NCBI GenBank assembly: GCA_050734185.1
Contig: JBOHUE010000098.1
Location: 1 to 8,519, forward strand
Length of the DNA stretch: 8,519 nucleotides
Direction of reading: 5' to 3'
From: JAFALX01 sp050734185
Lineage (GTDB): Bacteria > Chloroflexota > Dormibacteria > Aeolococcales > Aeolococcaceae
The position numbers were made by a program, and so were the translations under genes. The number at the start of each line of letters is the position of its first letter. Within the stretch, counting starts at the first letter, position 1. Below, piece after piece: positions 1 to 6,851 of the stretch. The notes under the pieces are model-generated. The model made no database searches. It was not told the origin of the DNA and saw only the letters and a list, made by a program, of their open reading frames with translations.

Positions 1-142
1 CGCATGCCCGCGCCGCCCGTGGTGGGTGACGCGCATGCCCGCGCCGCCCTTGGTGTGTGATGCGCACGCGCGCGCCGCCCATGGTGGGTGGCGCGCATGC
101 CCGCCCCGCCCGTGAAGGGTGACGCGCATGCCCGCGCCACCG
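1..142 (+). repeat. 31-bp tandem repeat array, four full units plus a partial fifth
   Basis: Units begin at 1, 32, 63, 94 and 125 with an exact 31-bp period; the fifth stops after about 16 bases. The array starts at the window edge, so it may extend further left. The conserved core of each unit is GGGTGACGCGCATGCCCGC. On the plus strand each unit can fold: arms 22-27/37-42, 53-58/68-73 and 84-89/99-104 form 6-bp stems with G-U pairs around a 9-nt loop, and the fourth (115-120/130-135) keeps only four pairs. There are no unique spacers between units, so this is not CRISPR. It lies downstream of the ftsH pair, beyond the ftsH stop codon. Function unknown. Confidence 0.85.
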
Positions 143-271
143 GACCATCACGGAGCCGCCCGACGCGGCCTCGGAGCACAGTGGGCGGCGAGTGCTGAGC
201 GGCGAGCCGCCGCCTGAAAGTTGATTGCCCAAGGAACGCTGACATGGCGGCTCGACCGCGTGTCCGGCGGT
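141..271. other. Spacer between the two repeat arrays, no gene recognised
   Basis: This stretch separates the two arrays. It holds short GC-rich self-complementary pieces, for example GCGG at 199-202 pairing with CCGC at 207-210 across a CGAG tetraloop. I find no supported coding region: open frames crossing it are short, arginine/proline-rich and run antisense into the end of ftsH. No tRNA-like fold or promoter is evident. Confidence 0.5.
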
Positions 272-349
272 GCGGGTATGCCGTCACCCGCGCCGGGGGT
301 GCGGGTATGCCGTCACCCGCGCCAGTGGCGTGGGTGTGCCGTCCTCCCG
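272..349 (-). repeat. 29-bp tandem repeat array, two good units and one degenerate
   Basis: Units begin at 272, 301 and 330 with a 29-bp period; the first two are near-identical and the third has diverged. Each of the first two contains a perfect inverted repeat, GCGGGT pairing with ACCCGC across an 8-nt loop (272-277/286-291 and 301-306/315-320). Read on the minus strand, the unit has the core GGGTGACG-GCATACCCGC, clearly related to the 31-bp unit at 1-142, so the two arrays are inverted relative to each other. The array lies about 50 bp past the ftsH stop codon on the transcribed strand. A transcript-end function is possible, but no T-tract follows. Confidence 0.8.
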
Positions 350-397
350 GACAACTGCTGCGACGCACCACGCACCACCGGCGCGGGGACGCGGTCG

Positions 398-2335
398 CTA
401 CGAGGCGACCCCGGCCTTCTTCGTGTCCTTGTCCTCGCGCCCGCCGTAGAGGATCTCCTCGAGGTCGTCGCCCTCGATGGTCTCCACTTCCTGCAACTTC
501 TTGGCGAGCGCGTCGAGCGCGGGGCGGCGCTGCTCGAGCACCTCGGTCGCCTCCATCCGCGCCCCCTCCAGCAGCTGCCGGACCTCGGTATCAATCGTTG
601 CGGCCAGCTCTGGTGAGTACTGCGTGATGAACTCGCCGTCGCCCATGAGGCGGGGCACGTTCATGCTCAGCGAGATCGCCCCCACCTTGTCGCTCATGCC
701 GAGCTCGGTGACCATGCGCCGGGCCAGCGCGGTGGCCCGCTCAATGTCGTCCTGGGCTCCGCTGGTCGGCTCGCCGGAGATGATCTGCTCGGCCGCGCGG
801 CCACCCATCAGTGACGTCAGCCGCGACTTCAGCTGTCCCCTCGTCGCGAGGCGGCGTTCCTCCTCCTGCACGAACCAGGTGTGGCCGCCGGCGCGCCCGC
901 GCGCCACGATCGAGATCTTGTGGACGTGGTCGGTGGCGTTCACCGCCGCCGAAACAATTGCGTGTCCGGACTCGTGATACGCGACCAACTCCTTGTCCGC
1001 CGGCGTCAGCATCGCGCTCTTCCGCTCGGGGCCGGCCATGATGCGCTCAACCGCCTCGGAGAGCAGCGCCTGGCTGATCGCCGTCTGACCACGCCGCGCG
1101 GCCAGCAGGGCCGCCTCGTTGACAACGGAGGCGAGGTCCGCGCCGGAGAAGCCCGCGGTGCGCCTGGCCAATGCGTTCAGGTTCACGCCGTCGTCCAGCG
1201 GCTTGCCGCGGACGTGCACTTCGAGGATGCCGACGCGGCCGTTGAGGTCCGGCAGGTCGATGAACACGCGGCGGTCGAAGCGTCCGGGCCGCAGCAGCGC
1301 CGGATCGAGCACGTCGGGCCGGTTCGTCGCGGCGAGCACCACAACCCCCGGCTCGCTCTCGAACCCGTCGAGGCCGACGAGGAGCTGGTTGAGGGTGGCC
1401 TCGCGCTCATCCTGGCCGCTCACCGCCGATGCGGTGCGGCCGCGGCCCACCGCATCGAGCTCATCGATGAACACGATCGCGGGCGCCGCAAGCCGCGCCT
1501 CGCGGAAGAGATCGCGGACGCGGGCGCTGCCGACGCCGACGAAGATCTCGACGAAGTCCGAGCCGGACATCGAGAAGAACGGCACGCGCGCCTCACCGGC
1601 AACTGCCCGCGCCAGCAGCGTCTTCCCGCAGCCCGGAGGGCCGACGAGCAGGATGCCGCTCGGCACGCGCGCTCCCATCTGAAGGAATCGCTGCGGCGCC
1701 TCGAGATAGTCGCGGATCTCGACGAGCTCCTCGACGGCTTCGTCGACGCCGGCGACGTCCTTGAACGTGATGCGCGTCTCGCCGTGTTTCACCCGGCGCG
1801 AACCCGACTGCCCGAACTGGGTGAGCTGCCCGCCACCCTGGCGGATGGACAGGAAGACCAGCACGAATGCGTCGATGAAGATGAATGTCGGAATGACGAA
1901 GATCAGTGGCGCCAGAGCCGACTTCAACGACTGCTGATCGATCGTCGTCGGAACGCGCGACGTCTGCAGCGCCTGCAGCATGTTCTGGAAGAGCACGTTG
2001 CCCTGCACCGCGCCGCCGTACGAGATCCAGTACTGACCGGCGTCGTACTGGCCGGTGAGCCGGCCGTCCTGCACATCGACGGTCGCGCTCTCGATGCGGT
2101 TCGCGCGGATGTCGCTCAGGTATTCGTCGTAGCGCAGCTGGTCGCCAGGCGAGGATGGCTGGACCAGCACGATCACAAGGACGAACGCGATGACCAGCAG
2201 CAGCAGGCCCGCAATCAGAAGCCGGACGGTCCTCTTCTGGTTGGCCGTCGAGGCCTGGTTGGCGGGACGCTCCTTCTTGCGACGCCCGAACGCGCGCCGC
2301 GAAGCCTCCCTCTTACTCCTTCCGCGAAACAGCAC
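398..2335 (-). CDS. ftsH: FtsH-type membrane AAA+ zinc metalloprotease (downstream paralogue)
   Basis: This is an ATP-dependent membrane-anchored protease that extracts and degrades membrane and short-lived cytosolic proteins. Residue numbers count from a TTG at 2371. A basic N-terminus precedes a membrane segment (about 49-70), an extracytoplasmic part and a second membrane segment (about 151-176). The AAA+ domain has Walker A GPPGCGKT (244-251, Cys where Thr is usual), pore loop IFVGVG with F277, Walker B IVFIDELDA (299-307) and arginine fingers R361/R364 in LLRPGRFDR. The peptidase has HESGH (466-470) and a likely third zinc ligand D542. Length is normal for the family. The start is uncertain: GTG 2335 (645 aa, used here) or TTG 2371 (657 aa); both overlap the end of the upstream ftsH and neither has a clear Shine-Dalgarno. 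The overlap suggests one operon with coupled translation. The TAG stop is at 398-400. Confidence 0.95.
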   Translation of the reverse strand: MLFRGRSKREASRRAFGRRKKERPANQASTANQKRTVRLLIAGLLLLVIAFVLVIVLVQPSSPGDQLRYDEYLSDIRANRIESATVDVQDGRLTGQYDAGQYWISYGGAVQGNVLFQNMLQALQTSRVPTTIDQQSLKSALAPLIFVIPTFIFIDAFVLVFLSIRQGGGQLTQFGQSGSRRVKHGETRITFKDVAGVDEAVEELVEIRDYLEAPQRFLQMGARVPSGILLVGPPGCGKTLLARAVAGEARVPFFSMSGSDFVEIFVGVGSARVRDLFREARLAAPAIVFIDELDAVGRGRTASAVSGQDEREATLNQLLVGLDGFESEPGVVVLAATNRPDVLDPALLRPGRFDRRVFIDLPDLNGRVGILEVHVRGKPLDDGVNLNALARRTAGFSGADLASVVNEAALLAARRGQTAISQALLSEAVERIMAGPERKSAMLTPADKELVAYHESGHAIVSAAVNATDHVHKISIVARGRAGGHTWFVQEEERRLATRGQLKSRLTSLMGGRAAEQIISGEPTSGAQDDIERATALARRMVTELGMSDKVGAISLSMNVPRLMGDGEFITQYSPELAATIDTEVRQLLEGARMEATEVLEQRRPALDALAKKLQEVETIEGDDLEEILYGGREDKDTKKAGVAS

Positions 2336-4289
2336 TGGCTGACTGTAACGCCTGGACGGGTTGCCGAGCAATGCCCGTCACGTCGAGGATCCGTTTTTGA
2401 TCGAGCGTGTCCTCGACGAGCAGAGCCTCGACCAGGTCGTCGAGCTGTTTGCGGTGGTCCGTCAGGAGTTTCCGGCCCTGTGCGGTGCACTCTTCGATGA
2501 TCCGCCGCACCTCCGAGTCGATCAGCTCGGCCGTCGCGTCGCTGTATATGCGCTGCGCACCTAGCGGCGATGGTCCATCCGACTCGCCGAAGTTAATGGG
2601 CCCCACCTTGTCGCTCATCCCCCACCGCGTGACCATCTCGTACGCGATGCGTGTCACCTGCTGGAGGTCCGCCTCCGCGCCCGTGGTGACGACGCCGTAG
2701 ACGATCGACTCCGCCGCGCGGCCACCGAGCGCCGACGTGATGCGCCCGCGGAGATAGTCCTCGGGATAGTTGCTCCGGTCATCGACGGGCGACTGCACCG
2801 TCGCCCCGAGCGACTTGCCGCGGGGCACGATGCTGACGCGACGCACCGGATCGCTGCCGGGAATCAGCAGACCGAGCAACGCGTGACCGGCTTCGTGATA
2901 CGCGATGCGCTTGCGGTCGTCCGCGCTCAGCGCGATCTTCCGCTCCGTGCCGAGCTGCACCTTCTCCAACGCGTCGCCGAAGTCGGCCTGCGTCACGGCG
3001 TCGTGGTTGCGCGACGCTGCGAGCAGAGCCGCCTCATTGACGAGGTTGCGCAGGTCGGCGCCGACGAGGCCGGTCGTCTGCTGCGCGATGGAGTCGATGT
3101 CGACATCGCTCGCGAGCTTCACGCCGCGCGTGTGCACACGGAGGATTGCGGCGCGACCTGCGCGGTCCGGCGGCGACACGTAGACCCGACGGTCGAAGCG
3201 TCCCGGGCGGAGCAGCGCCTCGTCAAGAACATCGGCTCTGTTCGTGGCAGCAATGACAATAACGCCTTCTCGCGAGTCGAAGCCGTCCATCTCCGTGAGG
3301 ATCTGGTTCAGCGTCTGCTCCTGCTCGTCGTGACCACCGATTCGCACCTGGGTCGCGCGGCTGCGCCCAACCGCGTCGAGCTCGTCGATGAAGATGATCG
3401 CGGGCGCAAGCGCGCGCGCCTGCTTGAACAGATCGCGGACGCGCGCAGCGCCGACACCAACGATGGCCTCGACGAACTCGCTCGCCGAGATGCTGAGAAA
3501 CGGAACCCGCGCCTCACCGGCCACCGCCCGCGCCAGCAGCGTCTTGCCCGTGCCGGGCGCGCCGACGAGCAGGACACCCTTGGGGACGGTGCCGCCGAGC
3601 CGCGTGTACTTCTGTGGGTCACGCAGGAAGTCGACGACCTCCTCGAGCTCCTCCTTTGCGTCGTCGATCCCGGCGACGTCTGCGAACGTCGTGCTCGGCC
3701 GGTCTCCCTGGATCACCCGCGCGTTGCTCTTTCCGAAGCCCATGATGCCGGCGCCACCGGTTGCGCGGGCCGCATACCGGCTCAGCAGAACGAAGCCGCC
3801 GATCAGAAGGATCGTCGGACCGAAGCTCAGGAGAATCGTGAGCAGGGTGTTCTGCGACGGCACCTGCGCAGTCACCTCGACGTTGTGGTCTTCGAGCAGC
3901 TGCTCGAGGCCGTCGCCCGCGCCGCCGGCGCCGACCAGCGTGGAATTCGCGTACGTCGGCACGACGGTCTGGAATTCTTTGGAGCGGGTGCCGCCGCCGG
4001 GTGCTGTGATCTCGATGTTGGTCGTGCCTTGGATCTGATCACCGGTGGCGGTGATCGCCTTGACGTTGCCGCTCGCGACCTGTTGCTTGAACTCGGTGTA
4101 CGGGATGGTGTTCACGTTGCCGCCGCTCCCCGACAGCACGTTGGTGATGACGATGTTCACCACGAGCAGGATCAGGAATGCGATCAGCCATCCCCAGCCG
4201 ACGCCGAAGCGGTTGCCGCGCTGCGGCTGCTGCTGCCGGTTCTGATCCGTACGCAGGTTCGGGTTCGGCGGCTGCTCTGCTGCGGGCAT
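2313..4289 (-). CDS. ftsH: FtsH-type membrane AAA+ zinc metalloprotease (upstream paralogue)
   Basis: This 658-residue protein has full FtsH architecture. A Gln/Pro/Asn-rich cytoplasmic tail (1-29) leads to a membrane segment (about 31-52), an extracytoplasmic domain starting with the family-typical IPYTEFKQQV (62-71), a second membrane segment (about 148-173), the AAA+ domain and the M41 peptidase. Motifs seen are Walker A GAPGTGKT (243-250, Ala where Pro is usual), Walker B IIFIDELDA (298-306), arginine fingers R361/R364, zinc motif HEAGH (465-469) and likely third ligand D541 in TTGAEADL. The pore loop reads AIVGVG, with I276 where E. coli FtsH has Phe228. The start is ATG at 4289, preceded by AAAGAG very close to it and by TATAGT, a plausible -10, giving a short leader. 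It is first in the two-gene ftsH operon. The TAA stop lies inside the downstream gene. Confidence 0.96.
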   Translation of the reverse strand: MPAAEQPPNPNLRTDQNRQQQPQRGNRFGVGWGWLIAFLILLVVNIVITNVLSGSGGNVNTIPYTEFKQQVASGNVKAITATGDQIQGTTNIEITAPGGGTRSKEFQTVVPTYANSTLVGAGGAGDGLEQLLEDHNVEVTAQVPSQNTLLTILLSFGPTILLIGGFVLLSRYAARATGGAGIMGFGKSNARVIQGDRPSTTFADVAGIDDAKEELEEVVDFLRDPQKYTRLGGTVPKGVLLVGAPGTGKTLLARAVAGEARVPFLSISASEFVEAIVGVGAARVRDLFKQARALAPAIIFIDELDAVGRSRATQVRIGGHDEQEQTLNQILTEMDGFDSREGVIVIAATNRADVLDEALLRPGRFDRRVYVSPPDRAGRAAILRVHTRGVKLASDVDIDSIAQQTTGLVGADLRNLVNEAALLAASRNHDAVTQADFGDALEKVQLGTERKIALSADDRKRIAYHEAGHALLGLLIPGSDPVRRVSIVPRGKSLGATVQSPVDDRSNYPEDYLRGRITSALGGRAAESIVYGVVTTGAEADLQQVTRIAYEMVTRWGMSDKVGPINFGESDGPSPLGAQRIYSDATAELIDSEVRRIIEECTAQGRKLLTDHRKQLDDLVEALLVEDTLDQKRILDVTGIARQPVQALQSASAVSRKE

Positions 4290-4304
4290 CTCTTTGGCGC
4301 TCGA

Positions 4305-4311
4305 CTATAGC
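4305..4311. promoter_or_regulatory. Candidate -10 element(s) in the ftsH/lipoprotein divergent region
   Basis: CTATAG at 4305-4310 is palindromic. It reads as TATAGT towards ftsH (minus strand) and TATAGC towards the lipoprotein gene (plus strand). The minus-strand reading fits a TAnnnT-type -10 and would start transcription roughly ten bases before the ftsH ATG at 4289. I see no convincing -35 hexamer in either direction, and no heat-shock operator such as CIRCE in the 144-bp region. For the plus-strand gene the leader would be about 115 bases. This is a suggestion from pattern only. Confidence 0.3.
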
Positions 4312-4420
4312 GGCGGCTTAACGAGCCATCTCACCTCTTTACTCGCACCCGATGTTCGCGGATCATCCATGCGCGTCGGCGCGGAGCCGGAGCGTCCATC
4401 GCAGCTAAAACAGACCACTC

Positions 4421-4426
4421 AGGGAG
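4421..4426 (+). promoter_or_regulatory. Ribosome binding site of the lipoprotein gene
   Basis: AGGGAG lies 7 bases before the ATG at 4434 and fixes the start of the lipoprotein gene. It is one of the two clear Shine-Dalgarno sequences in the window. Confidence 0.75.
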
Positions 4427-4433
4427 ACTGCAA

Positions 4434-4877
4434 ATGTTGCGCACCATCGGTTTCATCGGCACCGCGTCGGCCGCGGTCGTGCTCGCGGCGTGCGGATCGT
4501 CGACCGCCACCACCCCGACACCGCCCGCCAACCCAGGAGGTCAGTCGACGGCAACGCCGGCACCGGTGCAGACGCCCACCCAGGCTCCGGCATCCCTCAA
4601 CCTGTCGGGGACGTGGACCGGTCAGTACAGTGGCCCGTTCAATGGGACGTTCTCACTCACCTGGACGCAGACCGGCCCAGCGCTCAACGGCACCATCAAG
4701 CTCTCGTCGCCGGCGGACACGCTCGGCATCAGCGGCGGCGTGACCGGCAGCACGATCAACTTCGGCGCGGTCGGTGTGGTCACGTACACCGGTACGGTCT
4801 CGGGGAGCACCATGTCCGGCTCGTACATCGACGTCGCCAACGGTCAGAGCGGGTCGTGGAACGCGTCGAAGTCCTAG
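4434..4877 (+). CDS. Small secreted lipoprotein with a beta-rich domain, function unknown
   Basis: The 147-residue product begins with a lipoprotein signal peptide: a short basic start (MLR), a hydrophobic core and the lipobox LAAC with C20 as the predicted lipidated cysteine. Residues 21-53 form a Thr/Pro/Ala-rich linker. Residues 54-147 are Gly/Ser/Thr-rich with alternating hydrophobics (SGTWTGQYSG, NGTFSLTWTQ, GTVSGSTMSGSY), which suggests an antiparallel beta-sheet or small barrel repeating a W/Y-x-G pattern. I do not recognise a named family; similar Gly/Thr-rich folds occur in uncharacterised envelope proteins. The protein is expected on the outer face of the membrane. The start is supported by AGGGAG 7 bases upstream. 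It is divergent from ftsH and 46 bp upstream of the DUF2231 gene, possibly co-transcribed with it. Confidence 0.85.
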   Translation: MLRTIGFIGTASAAVVLAACGSSTATTPTPPANPGGQSTATPAPVQTPTQAPASLNLSGTWTGQYSGPFNGTFSLTWTQTGPALNGTIKLSSPADTLGISGGVTGSTINFGAVGVVTYTGTVSGSTMSGSYIDVANGQSGSWNASKS

Positions 4878-4923
4878 TCGCAGCGCCTGCGCCGTCTGGT
4901 GAGGATGTGCTACCACCGCTGTA

Positions 4924-5463
4924 ATGCTCGATGTCCCGAAACACCCCGTGCTGCACGGACATCCGTTGCACGCGATGCTCTCGGACCTGCCCATCGGGCT
5001 GCTGCCGGCCGCGGCAGCAGCCACGATCGCGGCGGGCAAACGCACGCGGCGCAACCGCAGAGCAACGCAGGTCGCCGACCTCATCACGTTGATGACCTTC
5101 GCGTCGGCCGCCGGCGCGGCAACGGTCGGCATCTGGGACTGGGTCACGATCCCGCGTTCGCATCCCGCGTGGGTGCCGGCGACGATCCATGGCGCCCTCA
5201 ACGTGGCCGGCGTCGCCGCACTCGGAGCGGCGACGTTCCGACCTCGCCAGCGCGTTGCACTGCTGGCGGCGGTGGGCGGAGGAGCGCTCGTCGCGAGCTG
5301 GCTCGGCGGTGAGCTGGTGTTCGCGCACGGCTGGCGCGTGAAGCCCGCAGAGGAGTACGAGATCGTCGCCGAGCGCGTGCGGTCGACCGGCGACGGCGAG
5401 GTCATCGGCGTGGCGCGAGATGAGGTCTCCCGTTTCGAGCGCGAGAAAACCTTCCTGGCCTGA
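4924..5463 (+). CDS. DUF2231 family multi-pass membrane protein
   Basis: This 179-residue protein has the features I associate with DUF2231: an N-terminal HPLHAMLSDLPIGL stretch (13-26), a central IHGALN (88-93) and WLGGELVFAHGWRV (126-139). Four hydrophobic segments are visible at about 19-37, 50-70, 86-104 and 111-133, with a short charged C-terminal tail. Conserved His at 13, 16, 89 and 135 sit near the ends of the membrane segments and could bind a metal or haem; that is inference, as the family has no established function that I can cite. Some relatives carry a C-terminal Rieske domain; this one does not. The start is ATG 4924, chosen because the HPLH motif lies just after it; the only SD-like sequence (GGTGAGG, 4898-4904) is too distant. 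It is convergent with the P450 gene. Confidence 0.88.
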   Translation: MLDVPKHPVLHGHPLHAMLSDLPIGLLPAAAAATIAAGKRTRRNRRATQVADLITLMTFASAAGAATVGIWDWVTIPRSHPAWVPATIHGALNVAGVAALGAATFRPRQRVALLAAVGGGALVASWLGGELVFAHGWRVKPAEEYEIVAERVRSTGDGEVIGVARDEVSRFEREKTFLA

Positions 5464-5530
5464 GCCGCAGGTCGACGCCGTGGTCACGCGGAGCGGTGTG
5501 CCGGTGCTGGAGCAGAAGGCGGAACGAGCC

Positions 5531-5549
5531 CGCGCCTAGATGCGGCGCG
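5531..5549. terminator. Short GC hairpin at the convergent gene ends
   Basis: CGCGCC (5531-5536) and GGCGCG (5544-5549) form a perfect 6-bp inverted repeat around a 7-nt loop that includes the P450 stop codon (5536-5538). It sits between the ends of the convergent DUF2231 and P450 genes. A role as a two-way transcript end is plausible from position, but no T-run follows on either strand. Confidence 0.25.
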
Positions 5550-6843
5550 TAAGTCTCATGCGAATCGGCGCGTCGGGGACAAGCACGAAGATGCCGCGGG
5601 GCTGCACTGGGCGCTCGTTGACGCACTCCATCGCATAGCGTTGCAGCAGGCGGCCGATGACAAGCGGCGCCTCAACAAGGGCGAGGTTGCTGCCGATGCA
5701 GGTGCGTGGTCCGGCCCCGAACGGGATGTACGTGTACGCAGCATGGCCGCGCTCGGCCTCCTCGGCGTCGAGGAATCGGCTCGGGTCGAACGTATCCGGA
5801 TCGTTCCAGTACTTCGGATGCCGGTGCAGCGTGTACGGCGAGATCGCCACCACCGACTGCGCTGGGATCTCCGTGTCGCCGATGCGGTCCGCCTCCAGCG
5901 CGCGACGGCCGATGATCCAGGCGGGCGGATACAGGCGCATCGTTTCGCGCACCACGGCGAGCAGATACGGCAGGCCCGGAAGCTGCTCGCGGGTGAGCGG
6001 TTCGTCGCCGGCGACGGCGTCGATCTGGGCCAGCAGCTCGTCATGAACCTGGGCGTTGGTGGCGAGCAGGTAGCTGGCCCACGTGATCACGCTCGCCGTC
6101 GTCTCGTACCCCGCCAGCAGCATCGTCTTCACGTGGTCGAGCAGGCCGCGCTCGCTGCCGTCGTCGGTCCCCGACGCGCGGAGCGCGCCGAAGAGGTCGT
6201 CGAAGACCGGCGCCCCAAGCCGCTCCGTGACCAGTCCACTCGTCAGTTCGTGCAGCACCACCTGCGCGAGAAGAAACGGCTCGGCGCTGAGGTCGGTGAG
6301 CACCGGCAGCGCATCCGTGAGGATGTGCACAAGCCGGCCGTCCCAAGCCGACGTGTCGGCGCTGAACAGGGCCTTGGCCGTGACGCGGAAGGTGAACTGC
6401 GACATCGCGAACGAGAAGTCGATCGGTTCTCCCGTCGCCGCCGCGTCATCCCAGTCGCCGCTCATGCCGTCGAAGATCTCGTTCACCGCGTCGGCGAACG
6501 CGGGGACGCGCCGCCGCGCGAAGTACGGCTGCATCACGGAGCGCTGCCGCCGCCACACCTCGCCTTCGCTCGTCAGGAGCGCGCTGGCGATCGTCGCGTC
6601 GAAGCCCGCGTTGATCGGCGTGTCCTTTGAATAGGACGCGTGCCGGTCGACGAGCACGTGGCGAACGTACTCGGGACGGTTCACCAGGAACGACTGCGGC
6701 TGTCCCGACGCGTAGACGAAGCAGTCACCCTTGCGGCGCGCCAGCACCGAGAGGATTTGCAGCGGATCTCGACGCGTCGAAGGTTGAAGAGCTGTGACCA
6801 AAAGGTTCCCCATCCTCGGAACTGGTCCGGGGATTGTAGGCAC
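5536..6843 (-). CDS. Cytochrome P450 monooxygenase, soluble
   Basis: The 435-residue haem-thiolate enzyme inserts one oxygen atom into an organic substrate using electrons from a separate redox partner; no ferredoxin or reductase gene is in the window. Signatures are all present: C-helix WRRQR (97-101), I-helix AGYETT (244-249), K-helix ETMR (E300, R303), meander FDPSRF (352-357) and haem loop FGAGPRTCIG (375-384) with axial ligand C382. There is no membrane anchor. The protein starts directly at a PTIPGPVPRMGN segment typical of P450 N-termini, which supports the GTG start at 6843; an in-frame TGA lies at 6850-6852, and ATG 6813 is the only near alternative. The stretch before the I-helix seems short for the family. 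The substrate cannot be predicted. A strong hairpin ends 9 bases before the start codon. Confidence 0.96.
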   Translation of the reverse strand: MPTIPGPVPRMGNLLVTALQPSTRRDPLQILSVLARRKGDCFVYASGQPQSFLVNRPEYVRHVLVDRHASYSKDTPINAGFDATIASALLTSEGEVWRRQRSVMQPYFARRRVPAFADAVNEIFDGMSGDWDDAAATGEPIDFSFAMSQFTFRVTAKALFSADTSAWDGRLVHILTDALPVLTDLSAEPFLLAQVVLHELTSGLVTERLGAPVFDDLFGALRASGTDDGSERGLLDHVKTMLLAGYETTASVITWASYLLATNAQVHDELLAQIDAVAGDEPLTREQLPGLPYLLAVVRETMRLYPPAWIIGRRALEADRIGDTEIPAQSVVAISPYTLHRHPKYWNDPDTFDPSRFLDAEEAERGHAAYTYIPFGAGPRTCIGSNLALVEAPLVIGRLLQRYAMECVNERPVQPRGIFVLVPDAPIRMRLTRRI

Positions 6844-6851
6844 ACCCGTTC

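Noticed and set aside
1..142. CRISPR array
   Set aside because: The 31-bp units abut directly with no unique spacers, and no cas gene is nearby.
221..627. Short plus-strand open frames starting in the repeat region
   Set aside because: They run antisense into the ftsH C-terminus, have biased Arg/Pro/Ala composition and no ribosome binding site.
881..2500. Plus-strand open frame of 539 codons antisense to the downstream ftsH
   Set aside because: It mirrors ftsH codons in a high-GC gene, has an Arg/Asp/Glu/His-rich composition with no domain, and the minus-strand product carries all FtsH motifs.
398..4289. One of the ftsH copies as a pseudogene
   Set aside because: Both frames are full length, with intact Walker A and B, arginine fingers and zinc motif.
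2883..4310. Plus-strand open frame of 475 codons antisense to the upstream ftsH
   Set aside because: Same cause: GC-bias shadow of a clearly real FtsH gene; no recognisable protein.
4290..4433. Heat-shock operator (CIRCE or HAIR) controlling ftsH
   Set aside because: I looked for the paired GAGTGCTAA or CTTGAGT-type arms and found none.
5641..6630. Plus-strand open frame of 329 codons antisense to the P450 gene
   Set aside because: Low-complexity Arg-rich product opposite a P450 with complete signatures.
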